Origin: Rhypophila decipiens
Taxonomy: Eukaryota > Ascomycota > Sordariomycetes > Sordariales > Naviculisporaceae
Reading direction: 5' to 3'
NCBI GenBank assembly: GCA_033297075.1
Contig: MU858082.1
Location: 184,517 to 248,516 of the forward strand
Length of the DNA: 64,000 nucleotides
Part shown: piece after piece, positions 34,371 to 44,721 of the stretch
How positions within the stretch are numbered: position 1 is the first letter of the stretch
Layout of the letters: each line of letters begins with the position of its first letter
Made by a program: the position numbers and the translations under genes
The notes under the pieces: model-generated
What the model was told of the DNA's origin: nothing
The model's database searches: none
The model's input: the letters and a program-made list of their open reading frames with translations, nothing else

Positions 34371-34660
34371 CCGTACAGAGAGGGAGGGTTCAGTTAACCG
34401 TCACTCAACACCTGCCAACCGGTGCTCAACGCATCGGAATACTGTAACGTTGGCTTGCTGTAAAAGTACGGTAATCTGACCGTCAGTTAATAGTTAAACG
34501 CGTAATAAACGCTTAAAATTCGTCAACGTTAATGTATCTTAACTGTGATTTACCTAATTTAGTGCATTGGAAAACTGTCAAACGACAGTTAAAACCCAAT
34601 GCGCTGAGCACCGGTTGGCAGGTGTTGAGTGACGGTTAACTGAACCCCCTCTCTGTACGG
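34371..34660. mobile_element. MITE-like element with long terminal inverted repeats
   Basis: Two near-identical arms face each other: 34376-34437 and 34596-34655. Each starts CAGAGAGGG and then has GGTTCAGTTAACCGTCACTC, followed by further identical sequence through CCAACCGGTGCTCA. The arms differ only by a 2-nt length difference in the G-rich part and two substitutions. They enclose about 158 bases of AT-rich DNA without an open frame. TA dinucleotides flank both ends (34374-34375 and 34656-34657), as expected for a TA target-site duplication of Tc1/mariner-like families, and the symmetry extends to CCGTA/TACGG. Length and structure fit a non-autonomous MITE, which would need a transposase from elsewhere. 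No transposase gene is present in this window. Confidence 0.85.
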
Positions 34661-36472
34661 CAGCACCTGTCACAGGACCCTACGCCACAGTGACGAATGA
34701 CGGACTCGTAAGATGCATAATTCGGTTATCGCTTGGTGGGGAAAAGCCGCCTTTCTGCATCTCACGTGCGCTAGCGGGTGGACAAGCAACCGGCGGGAAA
34801 ATCAGGGCTCCAGGCTCCACTTCGGCAGAGAGCAAGCTTTATCTTATCGGCACCCCGAACTCCACAGGAATTGAGCTTTTAAACTCCTCCAAATTTTTTC
34901 CAAGCTTGAACTTCTTCCCTTTCCAACCACCCAGGTCAAGGAGAGCAATCTCCACGGACCAAACAACCACTTCAATTCGACAACGTTCGGCAAGGTACGT
35001 TCTACAAAAGGGACTGCGGGTTCTCACAATTGCCTGGCCTCGCACGACGCAAGTCTTTCTGTACAATGATGAACAATCTTTGAACAATCCAATACTTACA
35101 AGCACCATGGGGACTACAATTTACTCTAGAATTACACTGAGAGCAGAAAATTCGCACCCAGGCATTCTCTGTCAATCATTGAGAATGTCATTGATGCTAA
35201 CATGCTGCCTATGATAGTGCCGAACGTTTCGTGGTCGCTGAACATGCTTCCCACCTGAGCACTCATTTCTTCCAAAGGTAGTTCTTCCCAGATGCATCCT
35301 CACACCACCGTGACACACCCCCCCCCCCCCTGCCAAAGTGATGATCAAAATGACAATCATAGGGATTCCTCATGCTTAATATATAATGTGGAGATTTTGT
35401 TTCAGCCTTGTCTGATTTTGGCACTTCTTGACACAACATTTTTACCATCTCTTGTCATTGCAAGATTGCTAACAAGAGTTTCTGTCAACAGGTACATATT
35501 TGTCCCCCGAAAGCTCAACCTCGTCCACATTTCCTCCCCCGACTTTGGCATCATGATGAAAATTTGAACGAACGGGCGGACATAAACGAAGCCTCCTCGG
35601 TCCTTCTCATCAAAAGCAGGACTGTACATCCTGTGAGGGGGGTTCGAGGAGAAATTCTTGTTGAGAACTCGTCACCTGATTAATGCTCCATGTCATGGGG
35701 TGTTGAGGAAGTTTGCTTTCCTGGCGGGACACTGTTGGCTAACATCATACTTTCCAGGTAAACACTCGCAACTTTTTCTCTCCCCGCCATTTTATATGAT
35801 GAACATTATTCACACTGTTTGATCCGCCTTCGGGTTGGAAATGAACATTAAAACAAATCTGATTTAATGAGGTATGTTGCGCACTCTGCCGAAACTTGCT
35901 GCGAGGAGACATGCTAACTTTTCCATCGCAGCCTGAGATTACTTGCTCAAACTCACATGTCTTGCCGCTGCGGATAGAGATTGTCGCTGACCATCTTCCG
36001 AAGCAGGTTCTTCTCTTTCACTTGCATTAGCTCATGATACCCCATCACAATGTAAGCAAGCGATTTTCTTCACCCATTCTACGCCTTCATGATGACTTCT
36101 ATCTACAAAAGCTTTTTAACTCTGAGTTCATCATGAGGAAACCATTTCACCTTGGAGAACTGATTGAAGGCCATTTCATTTACACATCTTGCCGTCCATT
36201 TGCTTGGAATCATGCTAACGGTTCCAAAGTTTTAGAATTATCACCTGTGCCATGGTTGGATTTATGTCAGCGGGCTGAGCTCCGGGATCTTGGGCAGGCT
36301 GGTTCTGCCACAGCTGCCTACTTTATGTAGTCCTCAATAATAATACAATCTGTCTTATGATACATCAATTTGTGGTACAATTCCCTTTTACATGAGTTTT
36401 TTGTAGTATCGCTTGCGTGTTGGGCCTCTGCGATGTCACAAACTTACCCTTGTACGGGGGCAGCTGGTCACG
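34661..36472. other. Gene-free stretch with several intron-like signals
   Basis: No protein was recognised. The plus strand shows intron-like 3' ends with branch and acceptor: GCTAAC then CAACAG near 35468-35491, GCTAAC then TTCCAG near 35730-35758, and a complete GTATGT...TGCTAAC...CGCAG unit at 35873-35932. A 13-base C run is at 35318-35330. The flanking segments carry stops in every frame I tried. It might be a spliced noncoding RNA or a decayed gene. Confidence 0.35.
35318..35330. repeat. Poly-C tract, 13 nt
   Basis: An uninterrupted C run in noncoding DNA, the second of three long G:C homopolymers. Confidence 0.95.
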
Positions 36473-37993
36473 CTATTGCTTCAGCTGCAACCTCGCGTTC
36501 CAACCCACAATGCATCGAATGAGATCCCAATCCCCGTCACGACCAACCCAATCTGTGACCACAATGCCAGTGCTCGCGTCTCCAACACTCAGCCCACCGG
36601 GCCCTTTCCCGGGTGCGCCGTGCCCAATACACAGATGCTCAGTGATAGCAGGATTCAACTTGGCAGCAATCTTTTCCGGCCACAAAGAAGCATTAAAGAA
36701 GTTGCTTGCACTGAGGAAATTGATATAAAGGGGCAAATATCCGCCTGCGCTCGTTCCACCGGGTGCATCGGGCGCCGTGAAGACCTGCTGAGCCGACCTG
36801 GACAAGCCCTCTTGGACATAGACGATCTTGGTGGCGATGTTGTTCGTCTTGCCGACCTCGTAAAAGTCTTGGATACGAATCAGACCGCTCCCGCAGAGTC
36901 CGTCTGCTACGTTGTCGGGCCAGCTGGACCCGTCGATTCCTAATCCTGCACCGTCGTGCCATTCTGCACTGGCGGTGGGATCAATGTTGAAGCGGCGGAT
37001 CAGGACGCATTTACCGCGGACTGTGCCTAGGGTTGGGATGCCGGGGTGGGTGTACCATCTCTTTCGGGCTGTGTCGTCTGTTTCGTCTGTTCCGGAGAGA
37101 CCAAAATAGCGCGTTGCTAGGTACCGGCTGAGATCGTGGTCGGTGCCTTTGCCTGTGCCTTCGCGCTTGAGGGAGATGAGGATTGTCTCGGTTGGGTTGG
37201 TGTCGAGGAAGGAGTAGACTTCGTCGAGGAGGTCGTGGAGGTATTTTGTCCCCGAGAGGGAGATGGGGAAGGCGCTGTGAACTAGGGGGAGGTTGGTGGT
37301 TTCTTCGTCGGGACAATCTGTGCAGTTGTAGCTGGCTGAGGAAGGGGGAGGGGAGCAGGAGACGCGGATGTCGAGGAACCTGACGCCGTTTTCGAGTTGG
37401 GTCCGGACGGGGACTGCCTGGCAGCGTACGGAGGGAAGGGCTTTGAAGCAGGTTGGGCTGTTGTGCGTTCCGGGGATGCTGAGGCTTGAGAGCGGGTAGG
37501 CGCAGGGGAGCTTGGACATCCATTTGTTTAGTTGGGCGCTGCTGAAGATGGAGAGGAACGAGCTGGTTGGTAGGTAGATTATGGTGAACTCTTTGTCACT
37601 GTCGCCGCCTTCGCCGTTGGAGGATTTCATTACTACGGATCCCAGAGATGGGCCTGGGATGGTGGTTGTGTATTGGGTTGGGGAGCCGGGCTCGATGAAT
37701 GTTAGACCGAGAGATTCAGACTCGAGCGCCGGTGCTGGGATGGACGTCACGGTCTCGGAGAAGGGTGTGATGGCCACGTTGGAGACATCGTATTTGCCGG
37801 GGGACGAATCTGAGCCTTCACCGTTCAGGGCTGTTGCTGATGCTGACCCATCGAGTTGCTTGTTCCTTCGGCCAGGAAGTCGCAATTTGATCTTTGCGAT
37901 CCCATTGAGTTTCTTTGGCTCTGCTGGGATGCGCTCAACATCTTTGAGCTCTAACGGGGTGATGGTGAGGTTCCGTATCGTGAGGTTCCCCAT
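36473..37993 (-). CDS. PLC-like phosphodiesterase with PI-PLC X domain
   Basis: An intronless frame of 506 aa from ATG 37993. The catalytic PI-PLC X-type TIM barrel starts near residue 165. The first active-site His is in SLSIPGTHNS (about residue 178), then VRTQLENGVRFLDIRVS carries the substrate- or metal-contacting residues, and the second His is in LPLVHSAFP (about 239). Further family blocks are TETILISLKREG and the late VGRDGDWDLIRCIVGWN. The set resembles bacterial-type, calcium-independent phosphatidylinositol phospholipases C found in fungi. No signal peptide or transmembrane helix is seen. The N-terminal 160 residues are a fungal extension without known domain (MGNLTIRNLTITPLELKDVE), which may be a small beta domain. 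It probably cleaves PI or GPI-like lipids. Activity is inferred from the two histidines. Confidence 0.88.
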   Translation of the reverse strand: MGNLTIRNLTITPLELKDVERIPAEPKKLNGIAKIKLRLPGRRNKQLDGSASATALNGEGSDSSPGKYDVSNVAITPFSETVTSIPAPALESESLGLTFIEPGSPTQYTTTIPGPSLGSVVMKSSNGEGGDSDKEFTIIYLPTSSFLSIFSSAQLNKWMSKLPCAYPLSSLSIPGTHNSPTCFKALPSVRCQAVPVRTQLENGVRFLDIRVSCSPPPSSASYNCTDCPDEETTNLPLVHSAFPISLSGTKYLHDLLDEVYSFLDTNPTETILISLKREGTGKGTDHDLSRYLATRYFGLSGTDETDDTARKRWYTHPGIPTLGTVRGKCVLIRRFNIDPTASAEWHDGAGLGIDGSSWPDNVADGLCGSGLIRIQDFYEVGKTNNIATKIVYVQEGLSRSAQQVFTAPDAPGGTSAGGYLPLYINFLSASNFFNASLWPEKIAAKLNPAITEHLCIGHGAPGKGPGGLSVGDASTGIVVTDWVGRDGDWDLIRCIVGWNARLQLKQ

Positions 37994-39289
37994 CGCTTCA
38001 AAGAAGTGATGAAGCTTTCATATATATGAGTTTGAGTCCCTGCTAGTTTGTTAGTGAGCGGGTTCAAATGGCATGCGTATATGAAAACAAACAAGTAATT
38101 ATGTGTCTATAGTCCTTGAGATTTGAAGACTGATAGCAAGTAGGACGAATGCATCTAGGTCAGTTTGGAGGTGTTACTTAATATTTCGAAAATTCTGGTT
38201 TGAACAGAAGACAACAGATCCGGGATGTCGCTACCACATTAAGATGGAAATGCTGATTTGGATGATAAAAGTCAATGGAGGAAGGCGAAATTGGAGGTGG
38301 TGATGGCATGTTGATGTTCACAAATGACAAGTCCAGGTGAACCGTCGACAGGGGTCAAACTCAAGGTGGGGCCGGAACTAACCTCCTATTCGCGATTCAC
38401 GTCGTCCAAGCTAGAAAAGTCAACGAAAAATAAAAACAACAAAAAGTCACTCTAGTTCAATTCAGTGTAACTTGTTTCTTTCAAATATTGCAGCTTTAAT
38501 AATCTGCTCGTCCTACTCCTCAGCTCCTTCGAGGTGTGAGAGCCAGCCATCAAGGTCCTTCCCAGCGGCAAACTTTGGGCGGTAATGTATACATCTGAGA
38601 AACAAAACCTCAGCGGATGTGATCCGTGAATTCGTGTCTCAGGGCGCATTTTAGCTATGCGAACGACAACGATTCGCTCACAAATATCAAAGAACTCGGC
38701 GTCATAGAGCAAGACAGTGATGTAAATGTTGACATCACTACATCTGTCTGTCCAAGTACATGAGTCTTTTGCATTACTTATCATTCTTGGACAGATGTGA
38801 GAGCGAAAGCTACCTCTCATTACAGCATGTAAAGGCCAGCAGTGTAGCACGTAGCTCCCTACTTATGAGTCCCCGGGGCGACGTCTCATGCCGACAGCTA
38901 GATGAGGTGCATCGGGCCGCGTAGCAGATTGCTGGGACTGCCCCGGCCCGGACTGAGCTGCTTGTATGGTCGCGTCTTATAAGTAGCATTCTTGGAAATT
39001 GGGTGGGTTGAGCCTGTACGTATCTCCGGCTTGGTCCGACGTATTGAGCGTTAGGAAGTTAGATCTCACTCCTCCCTGAACAGAACTGGGAAGATGGAAG
39101 TAGGCCGACCACCAGATAACTTAGGTTCTCTATTGTATCTAGCAGTGTAATGCCCGGGACTGAATCTCGTCGGAACGGGAAACACAACTAGAGCTAGGTG
39201 CTATGACCTTAGGAAGAGATGGCTTTGCAAGGCAAATCCACTCAACCCTTGCAACAAGAGGAGCCGGTAACTCATGAGCAAAGAAAAAG

Positions 39290-39525
39290 TGATAAAAAAA
39301 CAAAAGCTCCGGGCCCTTCCGAACAGGTCGGAAGGGCCCTTAGGAAACCGCTCGAAGCGTGTTCTAAAGAATGGGGGGATGGGGTCCGAGTCGGGCTCGA
39401 ACCCATGAGCTCTCGGAAGCTCGTCGGCGGGCGGAGGCGGGGCGGGGGTCGGTAACAGCGAGGGGCCAGGATGCTTACCACTAGGCCACCGGGCCATTTG
39501 GGATCCAGGTATCTCCCCTCGCTGT
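39290..39525 (-). mobile_element. tRNA-derived SINE or Pol III transcript candidate
   Basis: On the minus strand a perfect box A (TGGCCTAGTGG, 39488-39478) lies upstream of a box B-like GGGTTCGAGCCC (39404-39393). The run continues to a perfect 12-bp hairpin (39339-39311) and ends with TTTT and then TTTTTTT (39305-39294), which would stop RNA polymerase III. The predicted RNA is about 200 nt. The tRNA-like head cannot fold into a normal tRNA: the acceptor and T stems do not pair. A tRNA-derived SINE or an independent small RNA gene is therefore more likely than a functional tRNA. A second inverted repeat, AACAGCGAGGGG/CCCCTCGCTGTT (39453-39525), encloses box A. No clear target-site duplication was found. 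Confidence 0.4.
39311..39339. repeat. Perfect hairpin, 12-bp stem, 5-nt loop
   Basis: GGGCCCTTCCGA is followed by 5 bases and its exact reverse complement. On the minus strand a T-rich run comes directly after it, as in a terminator or the 3' end of a stable small RNA. Confidence 0.9.
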
Positions 39526-40489
39526 TGAAGGTGGTTGCCTACGTCAAGGTTATAAAGCAAACTTGGACATTGATCAGGAGGTGATGAAAAACGGTCTCAC
39601 AGCCGCGGGCTTGGGAACGCCGGAGCTGGCAATCCGGGACCCAGCTCCCAAGACATAACGTACACCGGTACCATCCGGAGTGGGAATCTTATCTCACCGG
39701 AATCACCCAAGAAACAAAATCCCCATGCCACTTGGCGGTTTCCCCAGCACAAGACACCGACCGGCGACGGAGAACAGAGTCTGGACCTAGGAGCGTCAAG
39801 CTAAAAATACTCGCCAAGATTAAGTCGGGAAAAGATAACCACTGCTGGCTGTCGAGGACAGGGAGGAAGTCAATGACAAGAATAGGCAATTTCAGCAAGG
39901 GAAAGGCACTGAGATGCCCAGCCCGGCGACCCTTGAGATCCGAACCCGGAATCTCAAGACTGGCGATCGGAGACGAGGGTGTACGTACCTAGGTTTTTCA
40001 GTTTGCTGGCGGTACCGGGCAGACGGAAAGAAGGCCCGTTCGCGATTCGGAAGGAGGTAGTCAGGTTCGAAGCGGTGCCGAGCACCGAGATTGAACTTGC
40101 TCATCCGACTAGCCGTCCTTCTTTCACCGACCAAGTCCGTTTCCTTCGATCGTCTGGAGCGTCGAGACTCGATATCGTCCATTTTGTCCAAATACCACGT
40201 CCGAAAAAGACGTCCCTGGAGTTCCCCATCTCGTGCGGACTCTAGATGTTGGTTGATATTGGCGTGGGGCTCGTTGAAACCATATCCTCAGCAGCGGTTC
40301 GCTTGAGCAGCTCAGGATAATAGACATACTACCAGGAGCTACGGTAGCACTCGCACCAGCAGCACCAGCAGCTTGGGCACTGCGACAAGGCAAGGCCACC
40401 ACGTATTCTCCGGTCGGAGAGTAAATGGGCAATATATCCTCCCAGTAGAATTGCACCTTCATATATACGATGCAGGAACAATTTGATGA

Positions 40490-40942
40490 CTGGGAGCGCC
40501 ACTCGGGCCCGAACCGCTGCCCTCGAGGCCGTTTCGGTACGGCAAGGGCAAGCATTGGTGGTCCATCCGGGACGATCTAGATGAATACCCCCTTCCGTTA
40601 GGAACGATCCAAGAAAAGGTCCTGCGCATGGGTTTGACTAAGGTAAAAAGCCACAGCTTTGAGTACCGGCATGGCGAGAATGAGCTGAAAAAAGAAATCT
40701 CATACGAAATCCGGGTCAGTGGCCAAGAGCAGCGTCGACGGACGTCCGTGATGCTGGTTATTAGCCCAAATATTCAGGTCGGAGATACTTGGATAAATTC
40801 AAACTTCAATATGCGACTGCGTGAACCTCACAAGAAGTTCGGAACCCGGTGCCGCTTGGCAGTCCGGAGGCGACATGAGAACGCAGAAAGCTGTGGGAAA
40901 AGGGAAAGTGTAGAGTTCGACTTGGAGAAAGACAAAATATAA
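40490..40942 (+). pseudogene. Unexplained open frame, possible gene remnant
   Basis: A stop-free frame of 150 codons runs from just after stops at 40484-40489 to TAA 40940. The first ATG is at 40628 (104 aa). The translation looks protein-like, for example RYGKGKHWWSIRDDLDEYPL and then the beta-strand-like SVMLVISPNIQVGDTWINS, but I recognise no family. No upstream start or splice acceptor is clear. It ends on the TATA-like box of the next gene. It may be the 3' part of a decayed gene or chance. Confidence 0.25.
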
Positions 40943-40945
40943 ATA
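40938..40945 (+). promoter_or_regulatory. TATA box of the secreted NTF2-like protein gene
   Basis: TATAAATA lies 114 bases upstream of the ATG at 41052, in the expected orientation and distance for a fungal core promoter. Confidence 0.55.
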
Positions 40946-41051
40946 CGGGTTGATCCTCAAGGATGAGATTGAGATAGAAGTGAATCAACAGCTCTCGCCA
41001 TCATTTGAAGTCAAAGAAACACTTCCCATACTCAAAACAACATCAGACAAG

Positions 41052-41582
41052 ATGCGCTGCTCTCTCTTCACCGTCGCCGCCCTTGCCAGCACGGCATTGG
41101 CCCTTCCCACAGTCGACTCTGCCCTCGAGCCTCGCACTGACCCAGCTGACGCCAAGTGCCTGACCCGGGCCGAGGCCAAGGAGGTCGTCGACATCTACGT
41201 CCAGCTCATCGCCAACTACACCGACGAGGTGTGCGAGAAGTACTGCGCCGACGAGTTCGTCGACCGGTCCGACAGCATCAACACCTTCATCTTCCGCCCG
41301 CTTGGCGAGCCGACCTTTGCGACCAAGAAGATCTTTATGGAGGCGCAGCAGACCAACCCTCCTTTCCCCGTCGTCATCGACTCGATCGATGCCGTCGACT
41401 GCGAGGCCATCGCTCTCCGCTGGCACGCAACCTTCGGCGCGGCCATGAAGCCCAGCCGGGGCATCACCATCATCGGCACCACCAAGCGCCTTGGTTATGC
41501 CCAGATTACCAGCCTCGACGTCGAGTTCAACAGTCTGATCTGGCTGCTCAACATGGGCGGCAGCTATGTGTGGGAAGGCTAA
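41052..41582 (+). CDS. Secreted NTF2-like/SnoaL-like domain protein
   Basis: An intronless frame of 176 aa. The first 17 residues (MRCSLFTVAALASTALA) are a clear signal peptide, with a likely cut before LPTVDS. The mature part starts with a Cys-containing helix CLTRAEAKEVVDIYVQLIANY. It continues with CEKYCADEFVDRSDSINTF and strands such as IALRWHATFG and ITIIGTTKRLGYAQITSLDVEFNSLIW. This cone-like pattern of helices followed by a curved sheet is that of a fungal NTF2-like family of secreted proteins, whose function I do not know. It has four Cys in the mature chain. The upstream in-frame extension lacks another ATG. It could act as a small-molecule binder or enzyme outside the cell. No catalytic residues can be assigned. 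Confidence 0.82.
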   Translation: MRCSLFTVAALASTALALPTVDSALEPRTDPADAKCLTRAEAKEVVDIYVQLIANYTDEVCEKYCADEFVDRSDSINTFIFRPLGEPTFATKKIFMEAQQTNPPFPVVIDSIDAVDCEAIALRWHATFGAAMKPSRGITIIGTTKRLGYAQITSLDVEFNSLIWLLNMGGSYVWEG

Positions 41583-44500
41583 ATGCGAGCAGAAGGATAG
41601 AGAACCCTTTCTGCTGCATTTCGGGGAAGGAAGCGGGAAAATGCCCTGTAGACAAAAAAAAAGCGGACAGACTGGAGGGAAGAATACACCACTCGGTGCT
41701 TTGCCGGTTCCTTCATTCATGATTCCAGGTCGGTAAGTCAATGAGGGAGGGTGACATTCTCATCCTCAATGCATTAGCAACACAACACCGCCTCCCCCGG
41801 GAATGCAAAAAGGGTTCTTGTTTGTTTTCTCCTTCTTTTGGTCTTGTCTTATTGATGGGTGTTTGTTGCGGGATTGTGATGTCGATTGAGGCAGTTAACG
41901 GAGCCGGAAAAGCTGTTGCACATACCTTTCTTATACATATTGGAGCTCACCTGTTTTTTGTCGTTGAATGGTGATCAAGATATAAGTCTTAGAATAAGTA
42001 AATAAATGTGATATTTCTGACTGCTGATTGTTGAAGTCTTTGTGATGACCTCCGGGCGAGATGTCTGCCTGATCGTTAGTGTGATGTAAAGAACTTGTGT
42101 TAGTAGTAATGTCGCGATACGACATGAAGTGGTGTTGTCAGGGTCCATTTTACTGATACTTTGGAGTTGGCTTCAGAAGGCGCAACCGTTTCATGTCACA
42201 CAAAGTCCGAATTTGGAGGCGATGATGTTGGGCGCCAACTGAACACTAACACTTCAACGCCTTCCTTATTCGTCAAAGTTGGGGGTAAACTATTGACCCT
42301 TGCATGCTCTTACGTACTGAACTGGTTCATACTCTGTACACAGTATCAAAACTTCATAAAGTCAGTAACTTGAAAGGCTACGAAAGAGTAGCCGCCGAAG
42401 AACCGAGTCCGACTGTGATGCTACTTTCGCTGTTGATCCCACTTATTGTGTTGGATTTGAGCTGTGCGAGCCTTGTGTCGTTCGGCTGAACGCTCCTCGG
42501 CCAAAAAGTATTGCCAGTGAGGTCATTCCTGTTCAGTGTCTCAAAGTCGCAAGTCGCTGTGGTCCGACTATATTCCTCGGTTGTAACCTGCCATCGAAGG
42601 ATATCTTGCCCTGGTAGGCGGGTTGTTTCCATGCTCCCCGAGCGACTCGCCATATGTAATTGCCCGGGTTCTGTCCACGTTCACATTCAGACCTGGGGCT
42701 ATCGTCCAGCAGTATGTGATATATCAGAAGTGGGCAGAGATTCAGAACAGGAGTGAAGGCAGCGGTAAGTCGGCTTCGGACTCTGAGATCCATTTCACGA
42801 CAGGGTGCTCGGAATCCGGTCAGAATGACACCAAAGGATGCTGGCAGAACAAAAAATTCCAATTATCCACAGCAGGTCGCGAGCCTCCATATACGATCTT
42901 CAAACCCATCCAGGGGTGGTTTAAGCCATCGAAGCGGACGGAATCGGGGACTCGGAACGAGGACAATGATGATCAGCCATCATCGGCCGGTGGCCGACTA
43001 TCACGAAGCTGGTAATTATCCGTACCAGTATAGCGCAAAGAATCGACATGAGACTCCTGGTAGGCCTCTGCCATCGCTTACGGCCTTATGGCTCAAAACT
43101 GGACATATCATATGTCCACAAGATCGCCGTAGTTTGCGAGAGTTGCCGAGGCTCAAATGAGTGAATGGTTTCGGAGCATTGACTGGTATCAGTCAAATGT
43201 GGCGATGCCTCAGCCATATTCAAGCTGTGCCGGAAACAGCTTTTCGTTGGCCGTCAGTAACAGCCATTCCCGGCGCGTGCTCGAACATCCAATGGTGTTG
43301 GGCCGGATGCCGTAAAAGAATTACTGATGTCCGTAAAGTCGCAGGAAAACTCGATACTGGTGTGTTGGGCAAACTCGGAACGCGTGTTTTCGGACCTATT
43401 CGGCGTATAAAGTCGAGCCAAACCAATTCCAATAATCGTCACTTCTTCAGGAGAAATGCAGAAAACCATCATTAGTAACTCGTAGCATTGATGGTCCAAG
43501 TTCACCTCCAAACCGTAGGGACTTTGCGAGCTTGAAACCGGATTTTACGCGGATTGATTCCTTCCTTCTCCACTGCCATGACGAAATGTGTTGCTTTGCT
43601 TTTGCGGTTGATGCTGATCACGATTTCCCGTGGATTTTCCAGAGGACATCGGGTTTTCTATGCAGCTGACAGGGCCAAGAAGCCGAAGGTTCTCACTGTG
43701 TAACCAGAGTTGAAGGTTTTTGTCCTCAGCCAGCCCCTGATTCTTGGAACCTGTCAGGAGTCTTGACTCTTTGACTTGCGAGAGGACAAGTACACGCACT
43801 GTGCAGTCACAGTGGGGACCTGAAGATCCCTGCAGAACGGTTTGTGGCGCGCTGGAGGGGGTTCCATAAAAAGATATTTGTGGGGAGCAGTTGGCCCGGG
43901 CCCAATTGGTTGGTCGGAGCGGAAGGCTTCAATTTCCCTAGCTCAATTTGTTAAGGGGCGCATCCTTCGCCCACTGGCAGGTCGCACCATCTTGCATATC
44001 CTTGACCTACATACGGCACACGGCATGGAACTTGTCAGAGTGTTTTGGGGGCAGAGAGCGAGAGCTGCCTGGCTTTTTCTTTCCATCGGGAATTTGTTTC
44101 CCAAGTCGGGGCTGAATTTCTTAGCAGGCGGTGCAGCAGAAGAGTGAGTGTTGAAAAGTCTAGGTCGGGAATCGGGATGGAAGAAAAATAATCGAGACAT
44201 GTGGCTAGAACCTGTCGCATTCGAGCGCTGATGGATTCTAGGCTCAGGGTGTTTCATTTCCATAGGGCACAGCAACAAGTACCTCGGGAGCGGGGTGATG
44301 GATTTTCCTCGATTTTCAGGGCAAATTCCCCAGCAGTGCGATGAAAACAGAGTCGCACTGGTTACCGCATGATTCCTCCTTGCAGCAGGGGGCCCCTGTT
44401 CCCCTGAATTGAAATATTCCTGGTCCGCGCAAGTCACTTGTCTCGCGGGCGCCCGTTCTCCTGGTTCTGCCTGGGGGATCTCTCAAGTTCTCAACCCAAC

Positions 44501-44721
44501 ATCTCTCATCACAAGTCCGCCTCCCTTCACCCACCACACTCATTTTTACATATAGTATTCAGCCTGTTGTCGCCTCACAGCCCTCCACTCCTTTGCTCGT
44601 CGCTCTTTTTCACTCCAGTCTCTCGTTGAACCTCAAAACTTAAAATACCCGATATCTCGGCAGGTTTTTACCTTTACGACATTTCAGAAAACAGTACCAC
44701 CTTAATTCAAACTCCATCACA
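41583..44721. other. Gene-free stretch, about 3.1 kb
   Basis: No recognisable gene was found. Many short overlapping frames on both strands (for example 42623-43160 plus, 43842-44147 plus) lack motifs. The last 200 bases are C/T-rich, as in the 5' UTR of the following gene. Confidence 0.5.

Larger units (their letters stand above)
37994..41051. other. Gene-free stretch with SINE-like unit and an open-frame remnant
   Basis: No intact gene was recognised between the PLC gene (minus) and the secreted protein gene (plus). Separate entries describe the Pol III-like unit at 39290-39525, its hairpin, an unexplained frame at 40490-40942 and a TATA box at 40938. The rest shows no clear motif. Confidence 0.5.

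Noticed and set aside
39393..39495. Functional intron-containing tRNA gene
   Set aside because: Boxes A and B are present, but the acceptor and T stems do not pair and no anticodon arm can be placed, so only a SINE-like or ncRNA interpretation is kept.
41043..41741. 232-codon minus-strand frame opposite the secreted NTF2-like gene
   Set aside because: It is a shadow of a strongly codon-biased gene. The plus strand has a signal peptide, a TATA box and a domain pattern.
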